Assembly: GCA_036005125.1 (NCBI GenBank)
Contig: DASYQV010000021.1
Span: forward strand, 1 to 27,671
Source: DASYQV01 sp036005125
Lineage (GTDB): Bacteria > Acidobacteriota > Vicinamibacteria > Vicinamibacterales > UBA2999
Reading direction: 5' to 3'
Length of the DNA: 27,671 nucleotides
Made by a program: the position numbers and the translations under genes
Notes under the pieces: generated by a model
What the model was told of the DNA's origin: nothing
Database searches by the model: none
What the model saw: only the letters and a program-made list of their open reading frames with translations
Shown: positions 13,687 to 21,621 of the stretch, in pieces
How positions within the stretch are numbered: the first letter of the stretch is position 1
Layout of the letters: each line of letters starts with the position of its first letter

Positions 13687-15009
13687 ATGGATCTGGTGTC
13701 GCATTTCATCGAAGCGAGTGTCTGGCACGGCACGCTCGAAGCGTCCACCGCCATTCTCGCCGCCCATCCCGAAGTGGCGGACGCGAACATCCATGTCGCC
13801 GCGGTCCTTGGCGACAACGAGGGCGTCCGGCGGTTCATCGCGGCCGATCCGTCGAGCGCCGCCGCGAAAGGCGGACCGCGGGGCTGGGATCCGCTGACCC
13901 ATCTCTGTTTCTCCAAGTACCTGCGGCTTGACCCGTCGCGATCGGCAGCATTTCTCGACGCCGCGACGGCACTCCTCGACGCGGGCGCGAGCGCGTCGAC
14001 CGGATTCTTCGACATGGACCACAGGCCGTCGCCCGTATGGGAGAGCGCGCTGTATGGCGCCGCCGGCGTGGCGCATCACGCGGATCTGACGCGGCTGCTG
14101 CTCGCGCGCGGCGCGAATCCGAACGACGAAGAGGCGGTCTATCACTCGCCGGAGACGCACGACAACGGTGCGATGCGGTTGCTTGTCGAGACCGGTGCGC
14201 TCACGGATGACAATCTCGCGCTGATGCTGCTTCGCAAACACGACTGGCATGATTACGACGGCGTGGAATGGCTGCTCGACCATGGCATCGACGTCAATCG
14301 AAAAAGCGACCGCTGGCGGCGGCCGCTCCACCACGCGATCTCCCGCGACAACGCGTTGCCACTCATCGAGCTGCTGCTCGACCGCGGTGCCGATCCGATG
14401 CTCCCGGAGGACGGGGAGACTGCGGCCGCAATGGCGGCGCGCCGCGGGCGCGGCGATCTGCTCGAGGCCTTCGACCGCCGCGGGTTGCGCGTCGAGCTGC
14501 GCGGTGTCGAGCGACTGATCGCGGCATGTGCGCGAAACGACACCGCCGCGGTCTACACGATCGCGTCTGCGGAACCGGAGCTGCTCGCCGAGCTCCTCGC
14601 GGAAGGCGCGGATCGTCTCGCGCAGTTCGCAGGCATCGGGAACACCGAAGGCGTCGGGCACCTGCTGGATCTCGGCGTGCCGATCACATCCCTCTACGAC
14701 AACGGCGGGCTGTACTTCGGCATCCCGCGCGCGAGCACTGCGTTGCATGTCGCCGCATGGTTCCTGCGGCACGCGACCGTCAGACTGCTTCTCGAGCGAG
14801 GAGCACCGGTCAATGTCAAGGACGGCGCCGGTCGTACGCCGCTCACGCTCGCGGTGCAGGCGAGCGTGCAGTCGTACTGGACGGATCGACGATCGCCGGA
14901 ATCGATTGCCGCGCTGCTCGATGCCGGCGCGTCAGTCGACGGCGTCCTCTTTCCGTCGGGCTACGTCGAGGCCGACGAGCTCGTCGCCCGCCACCGCAAC
15001 GGCGCCTGA
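13687..15009 (+). CDS. Ankyrin-repeat protein
   Basis: The 440-residue protein consists of ankyrin-like repeats along most of its length. Typical units are ALYGAAGVAHHADLTRLLLA, RPLHHAISRDNALPLIELLL and TALHVAAWFLRHATVRLLLE, each ending in the RGADP or RGAPVN turn; units in the middle are more diverged. There is no signal peptide or membrane segment, so it is probably cytoplasmic and binds protein partners. Start ATG 13687 was chosen because it is next to a GTG (13684) with no clear ribosome binding site for either. The transporter operon starts 91 bases later and may be a separate unit. The binding partner is unknown. Confidence 0.85.
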   Translation: MDLVSHFIEASVWHGTLEASTAILAAHPEVADANIHVAAVLGDNEGVRRFIAADPSSAAAKGGPRGWDPLTHLCFSKYLRLDPSRSAAFLDAATALLDAGASASTGFFDMDHRPSPVWESALYGAAGVAHHADLTRLLLARGANPNDEEAVYHSPETHDNGAMRLLVETGALTDDNLALMLLRKHDWHDYDGVEWLLDHGIDVNRKSDRWRRPLHHAISRDNALPLIELLLDRGADPMLPEDGETAAAMAARRGRGDLLEAFDRRGLRVELRGVERLIAACARNDTAAVYTIASAEPELLAELLAEGADRLAQFAGIGNTEGVGHLLDLGVPITSLYDNGGLYFGIPRASTALHVAAWFLRHATVRLLLERGAPVNVKDGAGRTPLTLAVQASVQSYWTDRRSPESIAALLDAGASVDGVLFPSGYVEADELVARHRNGA

Positions 15010-15100
15010 GGCGTTCGAGCCATTTTTCTCGTTCTGGCGTCTAACACTCTCGATACGGACCGGGTGTCACGTCGGCCGAGGCCCCTATGGGGAGGGCCAG

Positions 15101-16123
15101 ATGCTCATGTCCCGAATGCTCGCGGCTTTCGCACTGGGGGGCCTGACCATAGCGGCTTCCGCCAGCGTGAAGGCGGCTTCCCCATCGGACACCATCCGCC
15201 TCAACGGTCTCGTTGAGCCTATCCGCTCCCGCCTCGTCACCGCGCCGCGCATCGCCGGCGGCGGAGTTCCCGGCGGCGTGCCGCCGCCTCAGCTTGTCAT
15301 CGTCCGCCTCGCCAGGGCGGGGACGATCGTGCGAAAGGGCGATCTGCTGGTGGAGTTCGACCGCACCTCACAGCTGAAAAACGCCCACGACCGCGAAGCG
15401 GAATATCGAGACATCCTCGCGCAGATCGACAAGAAGCACGCGGAGCAGATCATCGCGCGGGCGGCAAGGCAGACCGCGCTCAAGATCACCGAGAACGCGG
15501 TCCGTCGCGCCGAGCTGAACCTAGTGGGCGTCGAGATGCTTGCGAAGATCACCGCGGAGAAGAACCAGCAGTTGCTCGAAGAAGCCCGAGCGAAACTGGC
15601 GCAGCTCCGAAAGACCAACGAGCTTCACGAACGCGCCGAGACAGCCGAGCATCGAATTCTCGAGATTCAACGCGACCGTACGAAGAACGCGTGGGACCAC
15701 GCCGCCAGCAACGCGACACGCATGCGCATCGTCTCGCCCCTCGATGGCCTCGTTGTCCTCCGCTCCGTCTTCAAGGGCGGGACGATGGCCGAGATGCAGG
15801 AAGGCGAAGAAGTGCGACCCGGCATTCCGATACTCGAGGTGGTGGACCCCACCGCCATGCGCGTGCGCGCGGCGGTGAACCAGGCGGATGTCGCGTCGCT
15901 CGTGCCCGGCATGAAAGTGCGTATCACGCTGGACTCCTACCCGTCGCGTACCTTCGACGGCCGGCTCCAAAACCTGTCCCCGGTCGCCACCACGAGCTCG
16001 ATGTCCCTGCGCGTCCGCACCTTTGTTGCGATTTTCAGTGTCGAGGGGACCGACGAACACCTGCTGCCTGACCTGGCTGCCGCCATTGAAGTGCAACCCG
16101 CCGCCGGGGGGCAGTCACCATGA
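15101..16123 (+). CDS. Membrane-fusion (HlyD/MacA-like) protein 1
   Basis: The protein has 340 residues. ATG 15101 has GGAGGG just upstream, and the N-terminus (MLMSRMLAAFALGGLTIAAS) is a signal peptide. A lipoyl half-motif (GTIVRKGDLLVEFDRTSQ) is followed by a long coiled coil (about 90-190; many AEAR, ENAVRRAE-type heptads) and the second half (MRIVSPLDGLVVL). A beta-barrel region comes after (VNQADVASLVPGMKVRITLD). Such adaptors link an inner-membrane pump to an outer-membrane channel across the periplasm. It overlaps the next gene by four bases (ATGA), the first of three such joints. Confidence 0.85.
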   Translation: MLMSRMLAAFALGGLTIAASASVKAASPSDTIRLNGLVEPIRSRLVTAPRIAGGGVPGGVPPPQLVIVRLARAGTIVRKGDLLVEFDRTSQLKNAHDREAEYRDILAQIDKKHAEQIIARAARQTALKITENAVRRAELNLVGVEMLAKITAEKNQQLLEEARAKLAQLRKTNELHERAETAEHRILEIQRDRTKNAWDHAASNATRMRIVSPLDGLVVLRSVFKGGTMAEMQEGEEVRPGIPILEVVDPTAMRVRAAVNQADVASLVPGMKVRITLDSYPSRTFDGRLQNLSPVATTSSMSLRVRTFVAIFSVEGTDEHLLPDLAAAIEVQPAAGGQSP

Positions 16124-17373
16124 GACGCGCCGCCGCGGCAATACTTGTCGTCGCCGTTCTTGCTGTCGGGAGCCTCGCCGTCTCGCGATGGTGGCGTGGA
16201 GATCACGCCTCGCTCCCCACGCAGGTTGCCGAGCAGACGACGTTCGTGGACTTCCTGGAAGTACGTGGGGAGCTGCGTGCGGTCGTCTCGCGCGTCATCA
16301 CCGCGCCGTCCTCCGGCGCCGATCTGCTGATCGTCGATCTCGCGACCAACGGCTCGCCTGTCAAGGCCGACGACATCGTCGTTCAGTTCGACTCGACCAC
16401 GCAGCAGCGGACGCTGGAACAGCGTCAGTCGGAGCTCAAGCAAGCCGAATCCGAAGTCGAGAAGGCCGAAGCAGAAGGCCGGCGCCGCGTACAGGTTGCC
16501 GAAGCGGAGCTGGAGCAACTGAGATCCGCGCAGGATCGGGCGAGGTTGGACCTGCAGGCCTCCGACCTGCAGGGCGCGCAGCTGGTGTCGCGCGTCGAGG
16601 TCGAAAAACTGCGGCTGGCGCTCTCTGACGCCGAACAGCACGTCATCCAACTCAAACAGAAGATCGAAGGCGAGCGTCGAGCTGCGGCGGCAGACGTCGT
16701 GATCGCCCGACAGAAGCGTGACAAGGCCAGCTACGACGTGGCCGAAACCAGACGCATCATCGCGTCGCTCACGGTGAAAGCCCCAACGGCCGGGCAGCTC
16801 TCGTTGTTGCCCAACTTCCGCGCGGGCGGACCCATGAACCGCAATCCGCCCGAATTCAAGCGCGGCGACCGCGCGTGGTTCGGCGCCGCGATCGCCGAAG
16901 TGCCGGACCTCTCCTCCGTTCGTCTGAGCTGCCGCGTGGACGAAGCGGATCGTGCGCGTGTGTCGCGCGACTCGGCGGTCCGCGTCAGCGTCGATGCGAT
17001 CCCGGATCGCGAGTTCGAAGGGCGCATCGCGGACATCTCGCTCGTGGCGCGTCCCGACTTCACGTCGTTCCCGCCCGTGCGGAACTTCGACGTCGTCGTC
17101 TCGCTGACCAGCACGGACCCGCGCGTCAAGTCTGGCATGAGCGGCTCGGCCCGAATCGAGCTCGGTCGCCTCCCGGGCGTGGTGGTCGTGCCCACGTCTG
17201 CGGTGTTCCTCCGCGACGGCGCGACCATCGTCTACACGGTTTCCCGCGGGGCGGTGCAGCCTCGTCCGGTGAGGGTGGCGCGCCGCAGCAAGGATCGGGT
17301 GGCCATCGCCTCGGGGCTGACGGCCGGCGAACGCATTGTTCTGAGGGATCCCACGCTCGAGGGCGGTCAATGA
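16120..17373 (+). CDS. Membrane-fusion (HlyD/MacA-like) protein 2
   Basis: The 417-residue adaptor has an N-terminal membrane anchor (AAAAILVVAVLAVGSLAVS). The lipoyl halves (TNGSPVKADDIVVQFDS and SLTVKAPTAGQLSLL) flank a long charged coiled coil (about 90-215), and a beta-barrel and MacA-like C-terminal domain follow (VVVPTSAVFLRDGATIVYTV; GLTAGERIVL). It is the only one of the three with a GGPMNRNPPEFKRGDRAWFG segment between lipoyl and barrel; a counterpart (FRPGDMAFPG) occurs in protein 3. It overlaps both neighbours by ATGA, so the three adaptors and the permease should be made in fixed proportion. Confidence 0.85.
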   Translation: MRRAAAAILVVAVLAVGSLAVSRWWRGDHASLPTQVAEQTTFVDFLEVRGELRAVVSRVITAPSSGADLLIVDLATNGSPVKADDIVVQFDSTTQQRTLEQRQSELKQAESEVEKAEAEGRRRVQVAEAELEQLRSAQDRARLDLQASDLQGAQLVSRVEVEKLRLALSDAEQHVIQLKQKIEGERRAAAADVVIARQKRDKASYDVAETRRIIASLTVKAPTAGQLSLLPNFRAGGPMNRNPPEFKRGDRAWFGAAIAEVPDLSSVRLSCRVDEADRARVSRDSAVRVSVDAIPDREFEGRIADISLVARPDFTSFPPVRNFDVVVSLTSTDPRVKSGMSGSARIELGRLPGVVVVPTSAVFLRDGATIVYTVSRGAVQPRPVRVARRSKDRVAIASGLTAGERIVLRDPTLEGGQ

Positions 17374-18665
17374 AAACACGCGCCCTGGTCTCCATCCTCG
17401 CAATCCTTGTCGTAGCGGGTGCGGCCGTCGCCGGCTGGTCGCTGCTCGCGGCGGTGGAGCGTCCGATCCCCACCGCCCACGTGCAGCGCGGCCGCGTGGA
17501 AACCCGCGTCCACGCCATCGGGGACCTCCGGCCCGCGCGTGCCATGCAGGTGGCCGTGCCGGCGATGGGCGGTCAGCAGGCGATCGTCGCGCTCGCCGAA
17601 TCGGGTACGTCGGTCGCAGCCGGCGATGCTGTCGTGGAGTTCGATGCCACGGAACAGGAGTTCGCCCTCGAACAGGCGAACTTCGACCTGAAGCTGGCGG
17701 AACAGGAAATCGTGAAGGCCCAGGCGGAAGCCGCGGTGCAGGCAGCAGACGATGAGGTGGCGCTGCTCGAGGCGCGCTTTGCGGTGCGCCGTGCCGAGCT
17801 CGATGCCAGCGCCAACGAGCTGGTGGGCGCGATCACGGCCAAGCAGAACCTTCTGCTCCTGGACGAGGCGCGCGGTCGCCTGGCATCACTCGAGCAGGAG
17901 GTGAAGACCCGGCGCCAGACCACAACGGCGTCCACAGACGTGCTCCGCGAGAAGCGCAACAAGGCGCAGGTGGCTGTCATGGTGGCACAGCGCAACATCG
18001 ACACCCTGCGCGTTCGCGCACCGTTCGACGGGTTCGTGTCGGTGCGCCAGAACATGATGGCGCTCGGCGGCGTGCTCTTTCCGGGCGTGGTACTGCCGGA
18101 GTTCCGCCCGGGTGACATGGCCTTCCCCGGCACGGTCATCGCGGAGCTGGTCGACACCTCGCGCGTGGAGGTCACCGCCAAGCTTCCCGAGCATGATCGC
18201 GCGAATGTATCGCCGGGGCAGAAGGTGGACATTCAAGTCGATGCCGCTCCTGACTTTCATCTCCAGGGCACGGTCCGATCGATCAGCAGCGTCGCATCGC
18301 GGCAGCTTTTCGAGGGGGCGGGCGTACGCCGTTTCGACATCGCCTTCGACATCCTGGGGAATATTGCGCGGGTGCGTCCCGGCGTCACCGCCGCGCTGAC
18401 GATTGCGGGTCCCGTGTTCGAGGACGCGAAGCACGTCCCACGGGCAGCCATCTTCGACGTGTCAGGACAGCCAACGGTCTACGTGCGTACGGCGTCGGGC
18501 TTCGAGCCGAAGGCGGTGAAGGTGCGGATGCGCACGGACACCGTGGCTGTCATCGACGGTCTCGATCAGACGGCGGAAGTGGCTCTCGTCAATCCTTCGG
18601 CCGGAGCGGGCGGGGCGAAGAGCTCCGCGCCCGTCGCGCCTGTCATGCAGCGGGCCGCACGATGA
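17370..18665 (+). CDS. Membrane-fusion (HlyD/MacA-like) protein 3
   Basis: The 431-residue adaptor has an N-terminal anchor (ALVSILAILVVAGAAVAGWS). The first lipoyl half is ESGTSVAAGDAVVEFDATEQ, a coiled coil of about 100 residues follows, and the second half is DTLRVRAPFDGFVSV. A barrel with LPEHDRANVSPGQKVDIQVD and a C-terminal domain (AAIFDVSGQPTVYV) complete it. An Ala/Ser/Pro-rich tail is unusual. It differs from protein 2 in its loops, so these are not recent copies. It ends with an ATGA overlap to the permease and is the adaptor most directly coupled to it. Confidence 0.85.
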   Translation: MKTRALVSILAILVVAGAAVAGWSLLAAVERPIPTAHVQRGRVETRVHAIGDLRPARAMQVAVPAMGGQQAIVALAESGTSVAAGDAVVEFDATEQEFALEQANFDLKLAEQEIVKAQAEAAVQAADDEVALLEARFAVRRAELDASANELVGAITAKQNLLLLDEARGRLASLEQEVKTRRQTTTASTDVLREKRNKAQVAVMVAQRNIDTLRVRAPFDGFVSVRQNMMALGGVLFPGVVLPEFRPGDMAFPGTVIAELVDTSRVEVTAKLPEHDRANVSPGQKVDIQVDAAPDFHLQGTVRSISSVASRQLFEGAGVRRFDIAFDILGNIARVRPGVTAALTIAGPVFEDAKHVPRAAIFDVSGQPTVYVRTASGFEPKAVKVRMRTDTVAVIDGLDQTAEVALVNPSAGAGGAKSSAPVAPVMQRAAR

Positions 18666-19948
18666 GCCAGGATCACGCGCGCCTTGCCGGTCGGCTCACA
18701 CCGGACGTGCTGCTCCCGGATCTGGGACGCAGCATGGAAAACCTGCTGCTCCACAAGCTGCGGACGCTGCTGACGATGCTGGGGATGATCTTCGGCGTGG
18801 CCGCCGTGCTGTCGACGCTCTCGATCGGCGCGGGCGCGCAGGCGCAGGTGATGGCCTTCATCGAAGGCCTCGGCGTAAGGAACCTCATTGTCGAAGCGCG
18901 CGAGACGACGGAGTTCCAGCAGTTCCAGAGGATACGGCAGCAATCGCCGGGGCTCACGTTTCAGGATCTGCGCGCCATCCAGGCATCGGTGCCGGGCATC
19001 GACCTGGCCACGCCGCGCAAGCGCTTCACGCCGAGCCAGGTGATGCCGAAGCCGACCGGCGCCATGCCGGTGGTGTACGGCGTGGAACGCGTCTACCCGT
19101 CGATGGCAGGACTTCGGATGACGGCGGGCCGCTTCTTCACGGACGAGGAATCCGCGCGTGCGGCCGCGGTGTGCGTCCTCGGCGAGGCCGCGCGCCAGAG
19201 TCTCTTCGGTGGAGCGGACCCGATCGACCGCTTCGTGAAGGTCGGCGCGCACTGGTTCCGGGTCATCGGCATCGCCGCGCCGCAGGCGGTGACGCAGGGT
19301 GAAGTGGGCGGCCTGCCCGCCCAGGATCGCAACAATCTCATCTACGTCCCCACCAGTGGCGCGATCCTGCGGCTCGAGGACACCTACTCCGCATTCCGCG
19401 ACGAGATCGACGGCGTGTATGTGCACGTGAAACCCGACGCCGACATCTCCGCGTCCGCGTCCGTTGTCAGGGGCATCCTCGAAAGCAGCCATCGTGGCGC
19501 CGGTGACTATTCGGTGATCGTCCCCGCGGAGCTGCTCGCCGAGCAGCAGCGCACCAAACGCATCTTCGACGTCGTGATGGTGGCGCTGGCGTCCATCTCG
19601 CTGCTCGTGGGCGGGATCGGAATCATGAACATCATGCTGGCGAGCGTCCTCGAGCGGACGCCCGAGATCGGACTGCGCCGCGCCCTGGGCGCCACGCGGA
19701 TCGACGTCATCCGTCAGTTCGTGCTGGAGACAATGCTGCTTGCCGTTGGCGGTGGAATGCTCGGATTGATTCTGGGCGTCGCGCTGTCGCGCATCATCGC
19801 CAGCTTTGCCGGCTGGTCCACGATCGTGACGGGCGGCTCGCTGGCGCTGGCCTTTCTCGTCTCCGTCATCGTCGGGCTGGTGTCGGGCGTCTATCCTGCC
19901 GTGAAGGCCTCGAAGCTAGACCCGGTCCAGGCGCTCCATTACGAATAG
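18662..19948 (+). CDS. MacB/FtsX-type ABC transporter permease
   Basis: The 428-residue protein has four membrane helices. The first (about 36-58; LLTMLGMIFGVAAVLSTLSI) is followed by a large periplasmic MacB core domain (about 60-285). Three helices near the C-terminus follow (SISLLVGGIGIMNIMLASVL; MLLAVGGGMLGLILGVALS; LALAFLVSVIVGLVSGVYPA). ERTPEIGLRRALGA and the ending KASKLDPVQALHYE are hallmark motifs. It has no ATPase domain, and no LolD- or MacB-type ATPase gene is in the operon or anywhere in the window. Mechanotransmission pumps of this type move lipids, peptides or lipoproteins out of the periplasm; the substrate here is unknown. It must borrow an ATPase from elsewhere. Confidence 0.88.
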   Translation: MSQDHARLAGRLTPDVLLPDLGRSMENLLLHKLRTLLTMLGMIFGVAAVLSTLSIGAGAQAQVMAFIEGLGVRNLIVEARETTEFQQFQRIRQQSPGLTFQDLRAIQASVPGIDLATPRKRFTPSQVMPKPTGAMPVVYGVERVYPSMAGLRMTAGRFFTDEESARAAAVCVLGEAARQSLFGGADPIDRFVKVGAHWFRVIGIAAPQAVTQGEVGGLPAQDRNNLIYVPTSGAILRLEDTYSAFRDEIDGVYVHVKPDADISASASVVRGILESSHRGAGDYSVIVPAELLAEQQRTKRIFDVVMVALASISLLVGGIGIMNIMLASVLERTPEIGLRRALGATRIDVIRQFVLETMLLAVGGGMLGLILGVALSRIIASFAGWSTIVTGGSLALAFLVSVIVGLVSGVYPAVKASKLDPVQALHYE

Positions 19949-20130
19949 GCGAGTCGTTCAGACCGTCGCCCATGGCGAAACACAGGCGCAAGGAAGTGGG
20001 GCGCAAGGGGCGTCTGCCTGCTTACTGTTCGTAACGACATTCGAGGACGTTATTACCAAGGGCCGCTCCATGTGGGAGACCAGCGTCCAGACAGCGAGTT
20101 CGCGCCCGAGAGTCCAGCACACTGGCAGCA

Positions 20131-21153
20131 TCAGCGGTACTCGTCCCCGCAGTCGCCGATCAGGCTGAACAGATCCCGCGATTTCGCGAGCACCGCCTCG
20201 ATGCGGGCGTGATCCTCGGCGTCGAGCGCGAAAGCGAAGACGCGGGCGTCGTCTTCGCGGTGATCGCTCAGACCCAGGCGGCACCCGAGGATCGCGCCCG
20301 CCACCGCCGGGCGGTCGAGCACCCAGCGAATCGCCACCGTCGTTATGCCCACGGTGTGCCGCGTCGCCACCTCGTTCAGCGCCGCGAGGAGCTCCTGGAC
20401 CAAGCTCCAGCCTCCCCAGGCGTCCACCATGCGCTTGTACTTCTGGAGGCTGACGGTATTGAGCGCGGAGCCGCGCGGCTCGGGCTGCCCGAGGTATCGC
20501 TCGGACAAGAGCCCGCCGCACGCCGTACCGTACGCAAGCAGGTGAACGCTGCGCTCGCGACAGAAGGGCGCCATCCGCACCTCGGGCCTGCGGTCGATCA
20601 GCGAAAACTGGACCTGGTTGGAGACGACACGAATGCCGTGGTCGAGGATGCCACCGAGCCGCTCGGTGTCGAAGTTGGTGAGCGCGAGATGCCGGATCGC
20701 GCCAGCGTCGCGCAGATCGGAAAGGTGCGCCAGCGCATCGAGGTAACGCCGGTCGGCGTAATCCCACCAGTGGAACTGAAGCAGGTCGAGGGTGCTGGTG
20801 GCCATCCGCCGCCGCGAGGTGGCGATGGCGGCATCGACAACCGAGCGCGGCATCGGGCCCGGGCCCGGTACCCACTTGGTGCAGAACTGGAGGTCCCGCA
20901 GCCCCTGCTCGCCGTGCTCGTCGGCGTACCGGCCGCGAAACTCACCGACGAAGTCCTCGGCGGGTCCGTAGTGGTCGGCAAGGTCCCACGTGGTGAAGCC
21001 GGCATCGACGTACGCGGCCATGCTCGCGAGCGCCTTCTCGCGGTCGATGCGGCCGTGGCCGCCGGAGACCTGCCACATGCCGTTCAATATGCGGCAGATC
21101 GTGAGATCGGGCGCGAGTGCGAACCGCTCGAGCGAGGCCATTGCTCTCATCAT
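20131..21153 (-). CDS. Aldo/keto reductase
   Basis: The 340-residue protein is a full-length aldo/keto reductase barrel. The catalytic tetrad is in place: D57 and Y62 (TWDLADHYGPAE), K93 (FCTKWVPG) and H128 (LLQFHWWDY). It would reduce carbonyls with NADPH. NGMWQVSGGHGRID near the N-terminus places it in a branch whose physiological substrates are mostly unknown. Several Met codons cluster at the start (21153, 21150, 21141), with no strong ribosome binding site for any. It converges on the permease operon across 180 bases in which I see no gene or clear terminator. Confidence 0.88.
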   Translation of the reverse strand: MMRAMASLERFALAPDLTICRILNGMWQVSGGHGRIDREKALASMAAYVDAGFTTWDLADHYGPAEDFVGEFRGRYADEHGEQGLRDLQFCTKWVPGPGPMPRSVVDAAIATSRRRMATSTLDLLQFHWWDYADRRYLDALAHLSDLRDAGAIRHLALTNFDTERLGGILDHGIRVVSNQVQFSLIDRRPEVRMAPFCRERSVHLLAYGTACGGLLSERYLGQPEPRGSALNTVSLQKYKRMVDAWGGWSLVQELLAALNEVATRHTVGITTVAIRWVLDRPAVAGAILGCRLGLSDHREDDARVFAFALDAEDHARIEAVLAKSRDLFSLIGDCGDEYR

Positions 21154-21621
21154 GTCTATCCAAGCGAAAAGGCCGCCGCGGACTTGTACACCACATTCTC
21201 AGGCGTTGTGAATCCAATTGTCGTCGTGTCGATGTCGGCGGTATGCAGGCGCGACGTCGAGCAATCGCGTCGAGAGTCGAGAACGCAGCGGAAACGGAGA
21301 TCGCGGAGAAAACCACACGCAGGGATCGCGGGGGAGCAGAGCTAACAATGCGTCGCCTAGGACGCCGTTCGACTGCCGCCGCAGGCCCCCACGTGGGTCG
21401 GCCCACACGCGGGCCGACCGTCGAACGGCCTGACAGGCGGTAATTCGCCGGCGAGTTGCCTCGGCTCCCCAGCGATCTCTGCGTGAGACCGTCTCGGCGT
21501 CCCCCGCCCCCGGACGACGCGGGCTCGTCAATCGTGTAAGCTTTGACCGATTGAGGCATCGTTGCGAGATCGACTGCGAAGATGACCGCGGTGCCGCGGC
21601 AGAGCGGATGGAGAACTGCGC
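21154..21621. other. 468-bp non-coding gap with a nested hairpin
   Basis: No convincing gene lies here between the divergent reductase and dehydrogenase. The main feature is a nested hairpin: outer arms GCCGTTCGAC (21364-21373) and GTCGAACGGC (21420-21429) are perfect, and inner arms GTCGGCCC (21397-21404) and GGGCCGAC (21411-21418) surround ACACGC. The left side has a 23-base bulge and the right side one base. Near the gene, GTAAGCTTTGAC (21536-21547) could be part of a promoter, but this is weak. Confidence 0.5.

Noticed and set aside
13579..13690. Minus-strand stretch with an Ig-like look (AAITATITSAHVNGTSSAKV).
   Set aside because: Only about 30 residues, with the rest of the frame opposite the ankyrin gene and no domain context; too little to call a gene or remnant.
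19949..20130. Possible small gene between the permease and the aldo/keto reductase.
   Set aside because: Short frames exist but none has a start signal, domain or composition unlike background.
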